This document shows, in pieces, positions 1-10,985 of a stretch of DNA of 64,000 nucleotides (positions are counted from its first letter, which is position 1; each line of letters opens with the position of its first letter). This DNA comes from Madurella fahalii (lineage: Eukaryota > Ascomycota > Sordariomycetes > Sordariales). The notes under the pieces were generated by a model, which made no database searches, was not told the origin of the DNA, and worked only from the letters and a program-made list of their open reading frames with translations. The stretch is from positions 5,084,001-5,148,000 of the forward strand of contig CM056876.1 of the NCBI GenBank assembly GCA_029876055.1. The letters are read 5' to 3'. The position numbers and the translations under genes are program-made.

Positions 1-917
1 GATGTGTATCCCGTATGCACTTCCCCCACGGTCTTCGCCCGTGATCCACCACTTCTGCGCAGATTTCAGAAAGGTAGGGTTGAAGGCCGCCATATGTCCT
101 TTCTCGAACGCCTTTTCTGGCCGCCAACCATCGGGGTCCGTCGTGAGTAAACCTAGGTAGACAGGCCTGGCGGCGGGATGCGCCACAACCTGCTTGAATC
201 ATTGTAGTCCGGGAAAAAGCGATTCTCAGCACTGATGTTGGGTATGGGGTTGTTGTAGCGAGAGGTTGTTGGGAATCGGCGAGCCATCACCACCGCGGGC
301 CCGGTGTGGACCCATTCCCTCGGCCGAGAGTGGATCCGCTATCCCGGGAGTGTTGGGGTGGTAAATGTAGTAGGTCACCAATCATACCAGTAGGTATGGC
401 TGATATCTTAGTCAAAATGGTTGGTGTAAAGCAGGCGAAAGAGGTCAAAATCACGCAGAATCGAGCCAGTTGTTTGGGAAAGGGAAGGCTCAATGGTTAC
501 GGTTGTATAGGGGATTTACAGTACCGGTCCGGATCGGTAAAAGTGGGGCCGATTCTACTTCACTCGGTGCTCGAGTCGCTATCCTGGCGGGATCATTCAT
601 GCGAGCGTATTATCAACTATTCCCAGAGGCAACAATTGGATGCCATGACCTCCGTCTATCCCGACGAGGACCGACGGGCGGTGTGACTCCCTGATCTTGT
701 ATATATGTCCCGTGGGGGAGTTCTCAGTCATGATGTCGCCATACCTCAGCAGTATGCCCAGCGCCGGTAACGGTGCCGTCAACGGCACCCGGGGAGAAGT
801 GAGGTGCCCTTTTCCCCCGTATTCTGTTGAACGTTGCACCGTACAATGCGCACAACGACATAGCAACCCTTACTCGCATGTTGAATGTCTAGCTCCCCTC
901 CACCGCCCTTCCCCCTT
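1..917. other. Intergenic, no gene recognised
   Basis: I find no protein family, tRNA or repeat here. Short open frames on both strands have no recognisable wording and overlap one another. The right end is the 3' flank of FOL1, whose stop lies at 918-920 on the minus strand. Confidence 0.5.
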
Positions 918-2653
918 TTAATACCTCCAAATCGCATCCGCCATAGCAACAACCTGCGCCATCTCGCGCACATCATGCACCCTCACCACATCCGCCCCTC
1001 CCTGCACAGCAGCCGCGACCGTCGCCGCGGTCCCCCAGATCCTCTCCTTGGGCGTCGGCACGCCCGTGACCCTCCCGATAAAGCTCTTCCTGCTCGACCC
1101 AACCAGCCACGGCAGCCCCTCCAGCCCAGGCCACCCCCGCAGCTCGTCCAGATGCCTCAGCACATCCACATTCTGCCTGCCGACCTTGGCGAACCCCAGT
1201 CCGGGGTCCAGCACGATCCTCCACCTCCTCACGCCGGCCGCCTCGGCCGCCTTCACCCTCGCCACCAACTCCCTCGCGATCCCCGCGATCAAACCCCCTT
1301 CCGAGTCCGGGTACTCGGACATCGTGTTCATCGTGGCCGGCGTGCCGCGCATATGCATCAGGCACACGGTCGCGCCCAGCCTCGCGACGGTGGGCAGCAT
1401 GTCCGGGTCCATGGACCCGCCGCTGACGTCGTTGACGATGTCGGCGCCGGCGGCCACCGCCGCCTCGGCCACCCGGGCGCGGTACGTGTCGACGCTGATG
1501 AGCACGGGCCGCGACGCGAACTGCGGGCTGTTGCGGATGAGCTCCACGGCGGGTATCACGCGCGCCAGCTCCTCGTCCACCGGCACCTCGGGCGCGTTCG
1601 GGGCGGTGGACTGGCCGCCGATGTCGATCATGGTGGCGCCCGCGTCGAGGAAGGACGTGATGGTCTCGGCGAGAGCCTGCGGGGCGAGCTGCGTGTTTTG
1701 GCCGCCGTCCGAGAAGCTGTCGGGGGTCATGTTGAGGATGGCCATGACGTGCGTCTTGCGCGAAGGGTTGAGCGCCTGGATGGGTGGGTGGTGGGCCGAG
1801 AGGGGGGTCATGGTGGTGAGAGGGGTTGCGGAGCGCGGGAGTGATTCCAGGTAGTCACGGGTGACGCGCCAGGGGCGGTCAGGGTCGATGGGTTTGTCCG
1901 GGATGAGTCTGGCGGTGGTCAGTCTGGGGTTTCTGGCGGGGGTTTCAGGGGGGAGGAGCTCACTCGGCCAGCGGGCGCAGGACAAACTCGCGCTCAGGGA
2001 TGCCGATGTGAGGGATGTTGAGACGCTCATGGTTGAATTTGATGTTCTCGTAGAGGAGAATGTCGAGGTCGATGTTGCGCGGCCCCTTGTCGATGAGTTT
2101 CTTGCGCCCAAGCAACTTTTCGATGTCCTGGAGGGCGTCCAGCAGCTCAAGCGGCTCCAGCGTTGTCTCGACCTGGTCTACGGCTCAGTCACGATGGCCA
2201 CAGGGACGGACCAGGGGGGCTACGAACCTCGCAGGCGCCGTTGACAAATCTATCCTGGTCTAGCACGTACATGGGCTCCGTCTCCCATAAATTGCTCGTC
2301 CGCTTCACTCTGATGCCCCTCGCGTCCATCTCGTTGCACGCCTTCTCGATCCAGCCGATGCGGTCGCCGATGTTGCTACCCAAGGCGATGTACGCCGTCC
2401 GCTTGCGCGGGGGCTCTGGAGAGCTGCTCATATTGGCCGGGAGATCAATGCCAGCTGGCCGGAAACGGGCCGGTAGTGTGTATCTTGTAAAGGTGCGTGG
2501 GTCAGAGAGATGGCGCGTAGCACTCGAAAATGGCCTGCTGTCTATCCTGCTCACGCGCGGAGTGCGGGCCAAAGTACATGCGTGCCGGACACGCGGTAAC
2601 AGTGTTTGTGGCTGTCCCAACGGCCGTATGGTGATGAGGGTACAGCGCTTCAT
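918..2653 (-). CDS. FOL1: Folate synthesis protein: HPPK-DHPS
   Basis: Bifunctional enzyme that pyrophosphorylates 6-hydroxymethyl-dihydropterin (HPPK) and condenses it with p-aminobenzoate (DHPS) to give dihydropteroate; the yeast counterpart is mitochondrial. Modelled exons are 2653-2228, 2172-1964 and 1908-918 (541 aa), with two 55-nt introns. HPPK spans about residues 86-212, with ALGSNIGDR and the metal-binding GPRNIDLDILLY. DHPS spans about 265-541, with MAILNMTPDSFSDGG, SVDTYRARV, NDVSGG, LMHMRGTP, LDPGLGFAK, GSSRKSFIG and RVHDV. The first 74 residues are Arg-rich and nearly free of acidic residues, like a mitochondrial presequence. A second Met at about residue 75 directly precedes HPPK and could give a cytosolic form. 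No dihydroneopterin aldolase domain is visible, unlike trifunctional yeast Fol1. The loop usually written STRP reads STAP. It is divergent from the nitronate monooxygenase gene. Confidence 0.95.
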
Positions 2654-3430
2654 GTTTTCTGGCGCATACTGAGATCACAGTCGCTCAAAGTCAGCGAGCC
2701 TTGCGCCATGGCCGTCGCCCCACTGCCTGCAGCGATGAGAGAAAGGGTTAGGGTTTTGCTGCGAGACTGTTCTGTAAAGTCTCGCTGCGGTTTGCGGCTG
2801 ACCTTTTCCGCCTGGGCCGGCCAACTTCCGCTGGTAGTCCAGACCGGCGGTGCGGCCGCTTTTGTTGTTGCATCGGGCTGAATCAACGAAAGGCTGGCAA
2901 AACAAAACCTAACACGGCTGGCGTGGGACTGCTACAGGAGGCTGGTAGCTATGCGCAGGGTGACGCAACAAGACGGCCGTTGAGTGGTCACCGGGATGTG
3001 CGGATCGTCCGCTTTCGAGAGACTGCATGATGCTCCCAACGAGTGTCTGAGATCAAAACTCGGATGCATGTCGTCTCCCATCCACTTCTCTTACGCCGTG
3101 CGCTGCAATTAACATGTTCCGAGTCCGGAGCATCGGTCGAACATGACGATAGCTCGCCGTGCCTCGGCACCTCGCGGACGAACTGCACAGCTGGGCCCAA
3201 AACAGCCTAGCGCCACCCAGCGGGCAACCTCGGCACACAGGTCGTGGCATACGGTGGCACTGTCGGCATGCCCCCAGTTCCCCATTCTCGGCTACCCACT
3301 TCCCCAGATGTCTTGATATCTAGCTCGGTCCTCCCAGTCTCCTTTGTCTTGACCTGTTCATTGGGATTGCGTGCCTTTCATTTTCGCTATTGATACCACT
3401 TTTTCCACTGTTTCCTTACCGACCGACACG
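2654..3430. promoter_or_regulatory. Divergent promoter region, FOL1 / nitronate monooxygenase
   Basis: A 777-bp spacer between two divergent start codons must hold both promoters. A telomere-repeat-like motif (two TTAGGG-type units) lies at 2744-2756, about 95 bp upstream of the FOL1 start. I see no FolB exon or other gene in it. Confidence 0.6.
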
Positions 3431-4704
3431 ATGGCTTCCCCTCGTAGGTTGGACCTGCGCTGCTGCGCGCCTCTTGCGAAGTCACTGCCGTTCACGAGAC
3501 TGACCCTGTCCGACAGAGAAAATCCGCACCGAGATCACCGATCTTTTCAAGATCAACCACCCCATCCTCCTGGCCGGCATGAACGTCGCCGCCGGGCCCA
3601 AGCTGGCGGCGGCCGTCACCAACGCCGGCGGTCTTGGTGTGCTGGGAGGCATTAACTATACCCCCGACATGCTCAGGGATCAGATCGATGAGCTCAAGTC
3701 GCATCTCGTTGACAAGAATGCGCCCTTTGGCGTCGATCTCCTGCTGCCCCAGATCGGTGGCAATGCCCGGAAGACGAAGTGGGTGTGACCCGGACCGTAA
3801 TCCCAGCAACCGCAATAACTCCCGCTGACCTGTTGTCCCCCGCAGCTATGACTATACCAAGGGCAAGCTCAACGAGCTGATCGACATCATCATCGAGTCC
3901 GGCGCCAAGCTCTTTGTCTCGGCCGTAGGCGTCCCTCCCAAGCACGTGGTTGAGAAGCTGCATAAGAACGGTATCGTCTACATGAACATGATTGGCCACC
4001 CGAAGCATGTCAAGAAGTGCCTCGACCTAGGCTGCGATATCATCTGCGCGCAGGGCGGCGAGGGCGGCGGCCACACCGGTCATGTTCCTACCACCGTCCT
4101 GATCCCTGCCGTCGTCGACCTCTGCAAGGGCCACAAGTCTCCTCTAACGGGCAGGCCGGTGCAGGTCGTTGCCGCTGGCGGCATCCACAACGGCCAGCTG
4201 CTGGCGGCTGCGCTGATGATGGGCGCCAGCGCCGTCTGGGTTGGGACGCGGTTTGTCCTGTCCGAGGAGGCCGGCGCGCCCGAGTCCCACAAGGAGGCGG
4301 TCAAGACGGCCGGCTTCGACGACACGGTCCGCACCCTCATCTTCACGGGCCGCCCCTTACGCGTGCGCAAGAACCCCTACATCATGAACTGGGAGGAGGA
4401 GCGGCAGCAGGAGATCAAGGAGCTCACCTCCAAGGGCAAGATCCCCTACGAGGCCGATCTCGACCGCGTCATGTCCGGCGAGGCCGAGGAGACGCCCGCC
4501 ATCAAGGGCTCGAGTCTGATGAACGCGAGCGCCGACGATGACGTCGACGTCGACGAGCTGCTCGACCAGTTCCGACCCTTCCTCATGGGCCAGTGCGCCG
4601 CCGTCGTCAACGAAAAGAAGCCGGCAAAGGAGATTGTCGACGAGTTTGTCAACGACGCGGCCGCCTGTATCAAAAGAGGCAATACGGCCCTCGCCAAGCT
4701 GTAG
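3431..4704 (+). CDS. Nitronate monooxygenase (2-nitropropane dioxygenase family)
   Basis: FMN-dependent TIM-barrel enzyme that oxidises nitronates, including toxic propionate-3-nitronate, to carbonyl compounds and nitrite. Exons are 3431-3443, 3517-3778 and 3846-4704 (377 aa). The first exon holds only four codons plus one base; joining it gives MASPQKIRTEITDLF, which leads into the conserved HPILLAGM strand. The second intron restores KTNYDYTKG. The FMN and substrate region contains QGGEGGGHTGH with the candidate catalytic His, VAAGGIHNG and GASAVWVGTRF, as in this family. The length is typical. No signal peptide or peroxisomal PTS1 is evident (C-terminus ALAKL), so a cytosolic location is the simplest inference. 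Confidence 0.93.
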
Positions 4705-5976
4705 AGGGTAATTTCAGCATGTGCTGTATTGATAGCGCCGGTCTTTCTTAGTTATGAACCGAATGTCATGGTTCAGGATACCACATCCGTTTGCCAAGTT
4801 CGTGTTATTCGGGGGTATCTTGGTGGGGGTGCACGGGTATCCCGTTGAGTGACTGGGCTCTGTTTAGAGCACCGGATCTGGGGAGATTAGGCCATCGGCC
4901 AGAAACTCTACTAGCTGACATATCGGAGGCCGTCTGGCCGTCTCATGTTTTGAGACATGAATCGCACTGCTCGCTAGATCGGAGCCTGCCGGAGCCACTA
5001 TTCCAAATCTCACGCGCAAGTAGAGGAGACAGGGGCTGATAAAGTATGTAGTCGACTAGCGAGGATAGAGAGAATAGGAAAGGAGTAAAAAACCCAATGA
5101 TGCTTAAAAAAGATGCAGCGAATGAATTGAACCTGGCGGCCAATTTCGGGCGGGCCCAGCCAAAAGTGGGTCTTGGCCCGGCCCCCGGCCCGGCGCCGAA
5201 ACTAGTAGTACTTCACAGCTGGTTTGGCTTTTGCGGCTGGAAACAGGTCACCGGTGACACAATGCGGTCTGCGGAGGTTAGGTGAATTTCGGCCCGCGCC
5301 GTCAAAATCTACACGATTGGCAGGTCCAGATCTCATCTCGGCCTGCGACGCCGCATGTCCGTCTGGCGGCCCCGAGGCGCAAAACATCGGGGCTCAAGCT
5401 CGGCTTCCCGATGCCTGGCCCGAGCCCTCACCAATGACCTTGCACGCCGGGCTTACTCTTCGTCCCGCCCATATCTGTCTCCCGCGAGCCGTCCTGCCCT
5501 CTACAGACGGATTGTATCCGCACGCACCATCCCTGGCTGCTCTGTCTGAAGAGCCGGTATGCCACCCAGCCCAGGGCAGGCCGTTGTCCCATTGTGGTCA
5601 CGGCCAACCCCCCGCGTCCAGTTTCGCAAGCGTGTTATTTTTGTTCGGCGGCAGGGACGCGATGGGTGGTCAACGGGGACCGGGACACTAGGATATAGTG
5701 TTGCGTAGAAACGCTCTGTTTGGGTCATTCTTCTCTTCCCTTTCATCATCCCATTCCTTTTTGGACATTTGGTTATCATCAAGAGAGCGTCTCCTCTCTT
5801 TTCTTTCCCTTGATTCATTCCTTCAACCGATCCGTGCGACTGCCTCTCTGTTTCGCAGTATCCTTACGTTCCTTCTTGCCTAACTGTTTGTGCCAACCCC
5901 TCATTTCACCATAGTCAGCCGGGGGCTGGTCCTCTAGAAATCTAATGTGACCGGTTCCATCCGTGTCTTTCCAAAA
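4705..5976. other. Intergenic, pyrimidine-rich leader towards the SUR7-like gene
   Basis: No gene is recognised. About 5700-5880 is strikingly C+T-rich on the plus strand, common in promoters and 5' leaders of highly expressed filamentous-fungal genes, and probably belongs to the gene starting at 5977. Confidence 0.45.
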
Positions 5977-7280
5977 ATGCGGGGGCTCAGCAGTGGCGAT
6001 GGGGGCACCGTGAGTGTGATCCTCAAGGTTGTCCCGGTCACCTGTTCCTTTCTTGCCTTCCTGTCTCTTGCTATTGCGCTGTCATCGGGCATGTCAGAGA
6101 ATTACCTCGAGGAGTTGAGCATTATCAACGTGGGTTTGCCACTTTTTGCCAGACGCACAGGATTGCTAAATGGCTACTAGTTCAACACGTCTGTCCTGGG
6201 CAAGAACCTCATCGAGGTCCCAGATACCCACGGAAAGACAAAGGACGGCTGTGGAAAAGCGGAAAGAGCAATAGACGACGGCTCTGATAATGCTAGCGGT
6301 TTATTTGGGGATGTCGAGGGTCTCTTCGGCAGGGGCGGGGCCGAGGACACGGTTTATAGGGCCGTGGACGTGATAGAAGATTCCTGTGATGAGGGGGCGG
6401 GGAACTCCCGCAGCGCTGCCCGGCTCCCCGCCGAGAGCGTGGATGAGGCTGGAGGGAGCGTCGCCGAGGCGATCGGCATCCAGGAGTACTACTCGTTGCA
6501 CATCGGCGTCCTCTGCTCCGGCCGGTACGACCCGCACTTCAGTGAGACGGGAGCAAAGCCTGACATCAGGGAGTGCACGCAAAAACTCAACACGGGTAAG
6601 ACTGTTCCGCGTCCTCCTGACGACCTACCGACTTGCTAACACCTCCGCCAGGCCACACGGATCTGTCCAGGAAGCTTGACGAGGAGCTCGGCGCCGGCCC
6701 CTTTCAACTCGGGCTCAGCGACCTTGAGCTCAGCGACAAGCTCCGAGATGCCCTCGACCTGCTCCCGCGCGTCCTTGCCGCCATGGCCTTCTTCGAATTC
6801 CTTGCCGTGTTCGCCCTAGCCGCGGGCTTCCTGTTCTCGGTCGCAACCCTCGTCTTCGAATACACGCTGCAGGAGATGCAGGGCCTGGTGCTGCTCGGCG
6901 GCCTGGGTTTCATGGGCTTTGGGTGGTCTGTGAGCGCGACCGGCGCTATTGGCATCACGGCCGTCGCCGAGCAGGTCAAGAACGTCGTCAACGAGGAAGG
7001 CGGCAGGTCGGGCATATCGGCGGCCACCAGCCCGGAGCTGTACTTCCTCCTTTGGGCGTCGCTGGTGCTATCGACTGCCACGTTGACGGCGCTGTTCCTT
7101 GTGTGGTTCCGCACGCGCGGCGGTGGCGCCATGGCTTATGCTCAGCCGGGGGATGCTGAGAAGGACGTGTCGGAAGACGTCGCTGACTCTGATGGGTTCT
7201 ATCCGGAGCGGGTGGAGGGCTCACCGCGTCCAAATAGCTTTGGGACGCCTCCACTTCCGGGGCGGGGACCGGGATACTAG
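5977..7280 (+). CDS. SUR7/PalI-like tetraspan membrane protein
   Basis: Four-TM protein resembling the SUR7/PalI superfamily of cortical (eisosome-associated) plasma-membrane proteins. Exons are 5977-6129, 6181-6595 and 6652-7280 (398 aa), with introns of 51 and 56 nt. TM1 is near residues 14-34. A long extracellular loop of about 190 residues follows, with few cysteines. TM2-4 lie at roughly 232-262, 272-300 and 320-345. The cytosolic tail is Asp/Glu- and Pro-rich. The first in-frame ATG at 5977 was chosen; an earlier GTG is not a plausible eukaryotic start. The family call rests on topology and general wording rather than a sharp catalytic motif, so function is inferred: membrane organisation, wall or pH sensing. 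It is the first of a run of surface genes. Confidence 0.75.
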
Positions 7281-8026
7281 CCGTACCGAGACTGCTGTGA
7301 AGGCGGGCAACAGCTGATAGGCCGAGATTCAGCCATTCCTTTTCCCTCATCGCTCATTGCATCATTCACCATCCCCGTCACTCCTTTCCAACTCGTCAAT
7401 CCTTGAATCGACTCGATGCTCGTCAGCCCAACGCGAACTCCTCGCTCCCTTTAGCCGTCGCATTACTGGCGCCGTCAGCGGCTCAAATCCTTGGTTTACC
7501 ATTACCTAATTAGCATGCATTGGGGCGTTGGGAGTTCGGCACTTGTGTTTCCCTTATCTCGGATTCGTTAGGGTCAGACGGTCTTTCCCGGCGATTGCTG
7601 CCGCTCATTAATCGTAGACACGCCCTCGTACAAGAATAGAGATACCATTGGTCTCAATCGCCGTCGGTGATGGGTTGACGCTGTGTTGAAGATCGTGAGT
7701 CTTGGCGATTGGGTGGTTGGTGGTTTGCGGGCACATGACAGTTCTCGGCTTGGCCGATCCACCCGCGCGCCTTGTGTTTTATGTCGAATCAGGGAAGAAT
7801 GACGTCAGTGGTGCCGCGATGCCCTTTTTGGAAGAGCTCCCCATCCTACCTCCTCGACTTGTTTGACTCGATGGGCCAGATCCACATGTCCTTGCATGTT
7901 CCTTCGGTCTCCATTTCTACGATGGGCATACGTGGCATACTGAAATAGATCATCTGGGGCTATCTCCCGGCGTTGCATTTCTGGCCTGTTTTGCACCATC
8001 AAGACCGGAAAGCCAGGTAACTGAAA
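7281..8026. promoter_or_regulatory. Intergenic, upstream of the MscL-like gene
   Basis: 746 bp between co-oriented genes. No coding wording is recognised; it presumably holds the 3' UTR of the SUR7-like gene and the promoter of the channel gene. Confidence 0.5.
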
Positions 8027-8711
8027 ATGCCCCCGCGCCTCGAAAACAACCTTCGTTACCGAGACGACGGCGACGTCGATGAGGACGAGGATGAGCAGCG
8101 TGACCTGCTTCATGAGGGACGCCGACGGGCGCGCCGCATTTGGGGTGGATTCATCGACTTTGCTTTCCAGGGCAACGTGCTCGAGATTGCCTTCGGTCTG
8201 ATCCTGGCGTCCATGTTCACCGCGCTTGTCACGTCCCTCGTCACCGACATCCTCCTGCCGCCTCTGTCGGTGCTGCTGCCGCTGAACAAGAATCTGGAGG
8301 AGAAATTTGCTGTCCTGCGCCCGGGCCCGAACGAGCCTGCTAACGGTGGGTACAACACGTTGAAGCAGGCGCAGGACGATGGGGCGGTCGTGATGGCGTA
8401 TGGGTGAGTTCGCTTTCAACTCTTGCCGGCCATTATCATGCTTACTCGGGCGCAGGGTATTTCTCAACAGGCTTGTGAATTTCATGGGCGTCGGCTTCTC
8501 CCTCTACGGACTGGCCGCGCTGTACCAGTACTTCTCCAAGGACCCCATCATCAAGCGCATGGTCAAGTGCAGGTATTGTCGGAAGCGGATCAACGAGAAG
8601 GTGGGTGAGCATGTCTATGACGATGAGAGCCGAGTCTGACGAGCACAGGCTTTGCGGTGCGTCAATTGCAGTAGCTGGCAGGACGGTAGAGAGGACCGGA
8701 CGTGTGGTTAA
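8027..8711 (+). CDS. MscL-type large-conductance mechanosensitive channel with zinc ribbon
   Basis: Homopentameric stretch-activated channel family, classically bacterial, that releases solutes under hypo-osmotic shock. Exons are 8027-8403, 8456-8600 and 8649-8711 (194 aa; bacterial MscL is about 136). After an acidic N-terminus of about 40 residues comes the hallmark first helix, FIDFAFQGNVLEIAFG followed by SLVTDILLPPLSVL, near residues 42-82. TM2 is at about 128-152. The tail has a Cys4 zinc-ribbon pattern, CRYC then ten residues then CVNC, completed across intron 2. Fungal MscL homologues are known but uncommon; the fold is bacterial in origin, so ancient transfer is plausible. Two spliceosomal introns show it is an established nuclear gene. 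Whether it sits in the plasma membrane or an organelle is not shown by the sequence. Confidence 0.9.
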
Positions 8712-8930
8712 GGCCGTGCTTGGGTCGATGGATGACTGGGTGCTCTGGGTATCGCGTATAATCAAGCAAGGCACACGAGACCTGTCCATAACACCGCTTT
8801 CCGGAGAGCCAACTCTGAGCAGACAACAGGATTTGATGGCCACGACCACTGCGCTGAGTACCAGCCGCGTCGTATACATAATATGGGCATCATCAAGCAC
8901 GCACGGTGTGCACACTCTCCTTCCCGGTGT

Positions 8931-9511
8931 TTAGACCAGCATGGCGCCGCCGGCCAAAGCAGCCGCTCCCAGGAAGACAGCGTTCTGGGTGATGCGCGGC
9001 GCGGCGCCAGTACTAGCCGCAGCGGCCCTCAGCTTCTCCACGCCTGCGGTGAGAGTGACGGTCTGGTGCATGTTGGCCCCGATCTCGGATATGGCCACCT
9101 GCATGGTCGTGGTCGACGTAATTCCGTCCATGGTATATCCAACGCTGCAGTCCATGGTCTCCGGATCAAACTTGCAGTCCGCATTGAGGGTGCTGTGTAA
9201 ATGCCTCAGTAACCGTTGGCATGGTAAAACGACATGAAGACTGACCTTGACGTGTCCATTTCGATCCGGTACGACATGGTTGACGGGCCCGAGAGAACGG
9301 ATAGGCCGGCGGGGATGCCACACTCGGTGGAGTCGGTGCCGGTGGGACAGGTCAAGACGTAGGATGTCGCGGTGGGGAAGACCTCGACAACGGAACCGAG
9401 AACTGACGGACCTTCGACATGCGGCATTTTAACGGTGACGACGCTGGTAGATTGGGCTGCCGAGACCGCCGCGAGGACCGCCGTCAACAACAGGGCAGAA
9501 AATGGCACCAT
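8931..9511 (-). CDS. Secreted, putatively GPI-anchored small protein (paralogue A)
   Basis: Function unknown. Exons are 9511-9246 and 9192-8931 (175 aa), with a 53-nt intron in phase 2. A clear signal peptide (MVPFSALLLTAVLAAVSAA) opens the protein. The mature part has four cysteines arranged as two pairs. A Ser/Ala/Gly segment precedes a hydrophobic C-terminus (FLGAAALAGGAMLV), as in GPI-anchor signals. It resembles the divergent gene at 10986-11698 along its length, with equivalent cysteines and an intron at the same aligned codon and phase, so the two are paralogues. A cell-wall or plasma-membrane surface location is likely. Confidence 0.85.
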
Positions 9512-10985
9512 TTTGATCGCTTAAGCAACAAGAGATTCGGCAAAAGAGCGTGGGAAGACAATAGATAGGCTATGCAGGGTGTGAACGAGCGGCTACTTGG
9601 AAAGCGATAAAGCGAGGAAGAGCGAGCGCGGGAAGGCAGACGGGCATTCTTTTTACATGGCTAATGGACTGATCCTTCCTGATCCTGGTAATAAATCGAC
9701 CGTATGTTCTGGTAGATTGACCGCCCCATCCGTGTCAGCCACACTAAGATTTTGTAACGAACAGCACCGACTTGCTCGTCTGTGATGAAATTGCAACACA
9801 GGTAGTTCTATCTTAATCGCTTAAAATGTAATAAAATCTATCTTGGTCAAATTCAACGAAGTAGATATTGCTCGTCTATACCGCCTATTCCTTCTCCCCT
9901 CTAACCTCCCCAACTAGCTGCCACCCTTGCTAGGCTGGCTGAAAATTACATGTCATCTACAGCCCTCTGCATTCCCTAGGTATACGCCTACAGTTATAGC
10001 CGCATCTACTACCTATAATAGGGGTGGAATCGCTACTGGAGCCGTAATCACAATCACTAGCCATCGCGACGGTAGCGCACAAGTGTTGAACGGTGCGAAA
10101 CTTTGGTGTGGCTGACATCCGCGGGGCTGTGGCTAGATACGGTTGATCTACAGGGTACCGGAACATACGATCGATTTACCAGGGTCAGATCCTTCTTTGT
10201 CCATGCGCTGCACCTTGCGTCGCATCCAACGGTGGAGTTGGGAAATTGGCAAATGATGAAGCTATCCAGTGCATTGTAGACTAACCCGTAACGATTCAGC
10301 GTCTCGGTTTCGCATGGCTGTGAGAAGCCGGCGTAAACCCGGAGATGTCGGGTTTGGCGTTGATGCCGCTCGCCCCGTCCGAGCCAAGCATCCGCAAGAC
10401 ACTCCGCGCCAACTGAGTGATCTCGGTGATGGAACAGAGTCAAGTCTGGCTCAAGGCGAATTCACGTGTTGACGATCATTCCTGGGGGGTTTCGTCAAAC
10501 TGCGATAGTGCGGAGAGTTGCAGACTGCCCCTGAAAAGACTCCTATTGGCGCCAACGGGATTCCTCAGCACGGGTACCTTACAGGCCACCCCGGCACGCA
10601 GCACAAAGATTCAGCTGCCGAACCGCGGCCGCAATTACCGACCCGGACCCTCTCCCGGCAACACCCAAAAGAGACAGTCATCTTCCAAGACATGCGAGGC
10701 TTCGAGGACGGGGATTCCAGAGTGATAATCGGGATTTGGGGCTTGGCATTCCTCGGATGTTCGGCGCCGGCACTTTGACCAAGCAGAGCGCCAAGGAAGT
10801 GCCAAGAGAGGATGTGCAGTTCTCGACCCCATCGCCGTCGACATCTGGCAAACCGGCGCAAATGGGAGCCTCGTTCCTCCCGACTTCCCGGCTCACATTC
10901 GAGTTTTCTTTTCCCTCCCTCTCTCGTCACTCAAGAAGCTCATGGCTGCACCGCGCATGGTTTGTGAATCACCAGTCGCAGCACC
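9512..10985. other. Intergenic between divergent GPI-type paralogues, part AT-rich
   Basis: About 9640-10030 is clearly AT-richer than its surroundings and full of TA dinucleotides, unlike the GC-rich flanks; it may be a degenerated, possibly RIP-mutated insertion relic. No transposase wording survives. The rest presumably holds both promoters. Short open frames here have no recognisable family features. Confidence 0.4.

Noticed and set aside
885..1844. 319-codon plus-strand open frame
   Set aside because: It is antisense to the DHPS domain of FOL1, rich in Arg, His, Pro and Gly as expected for a GC-rich shadow frame, and has no family wording.
10057..10443. Minus-strand frame of 128 codons in the AT-rich intergenic region
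   Set aside because: No signal peptide, domain or intron signals, and composition unlike its neighbours.
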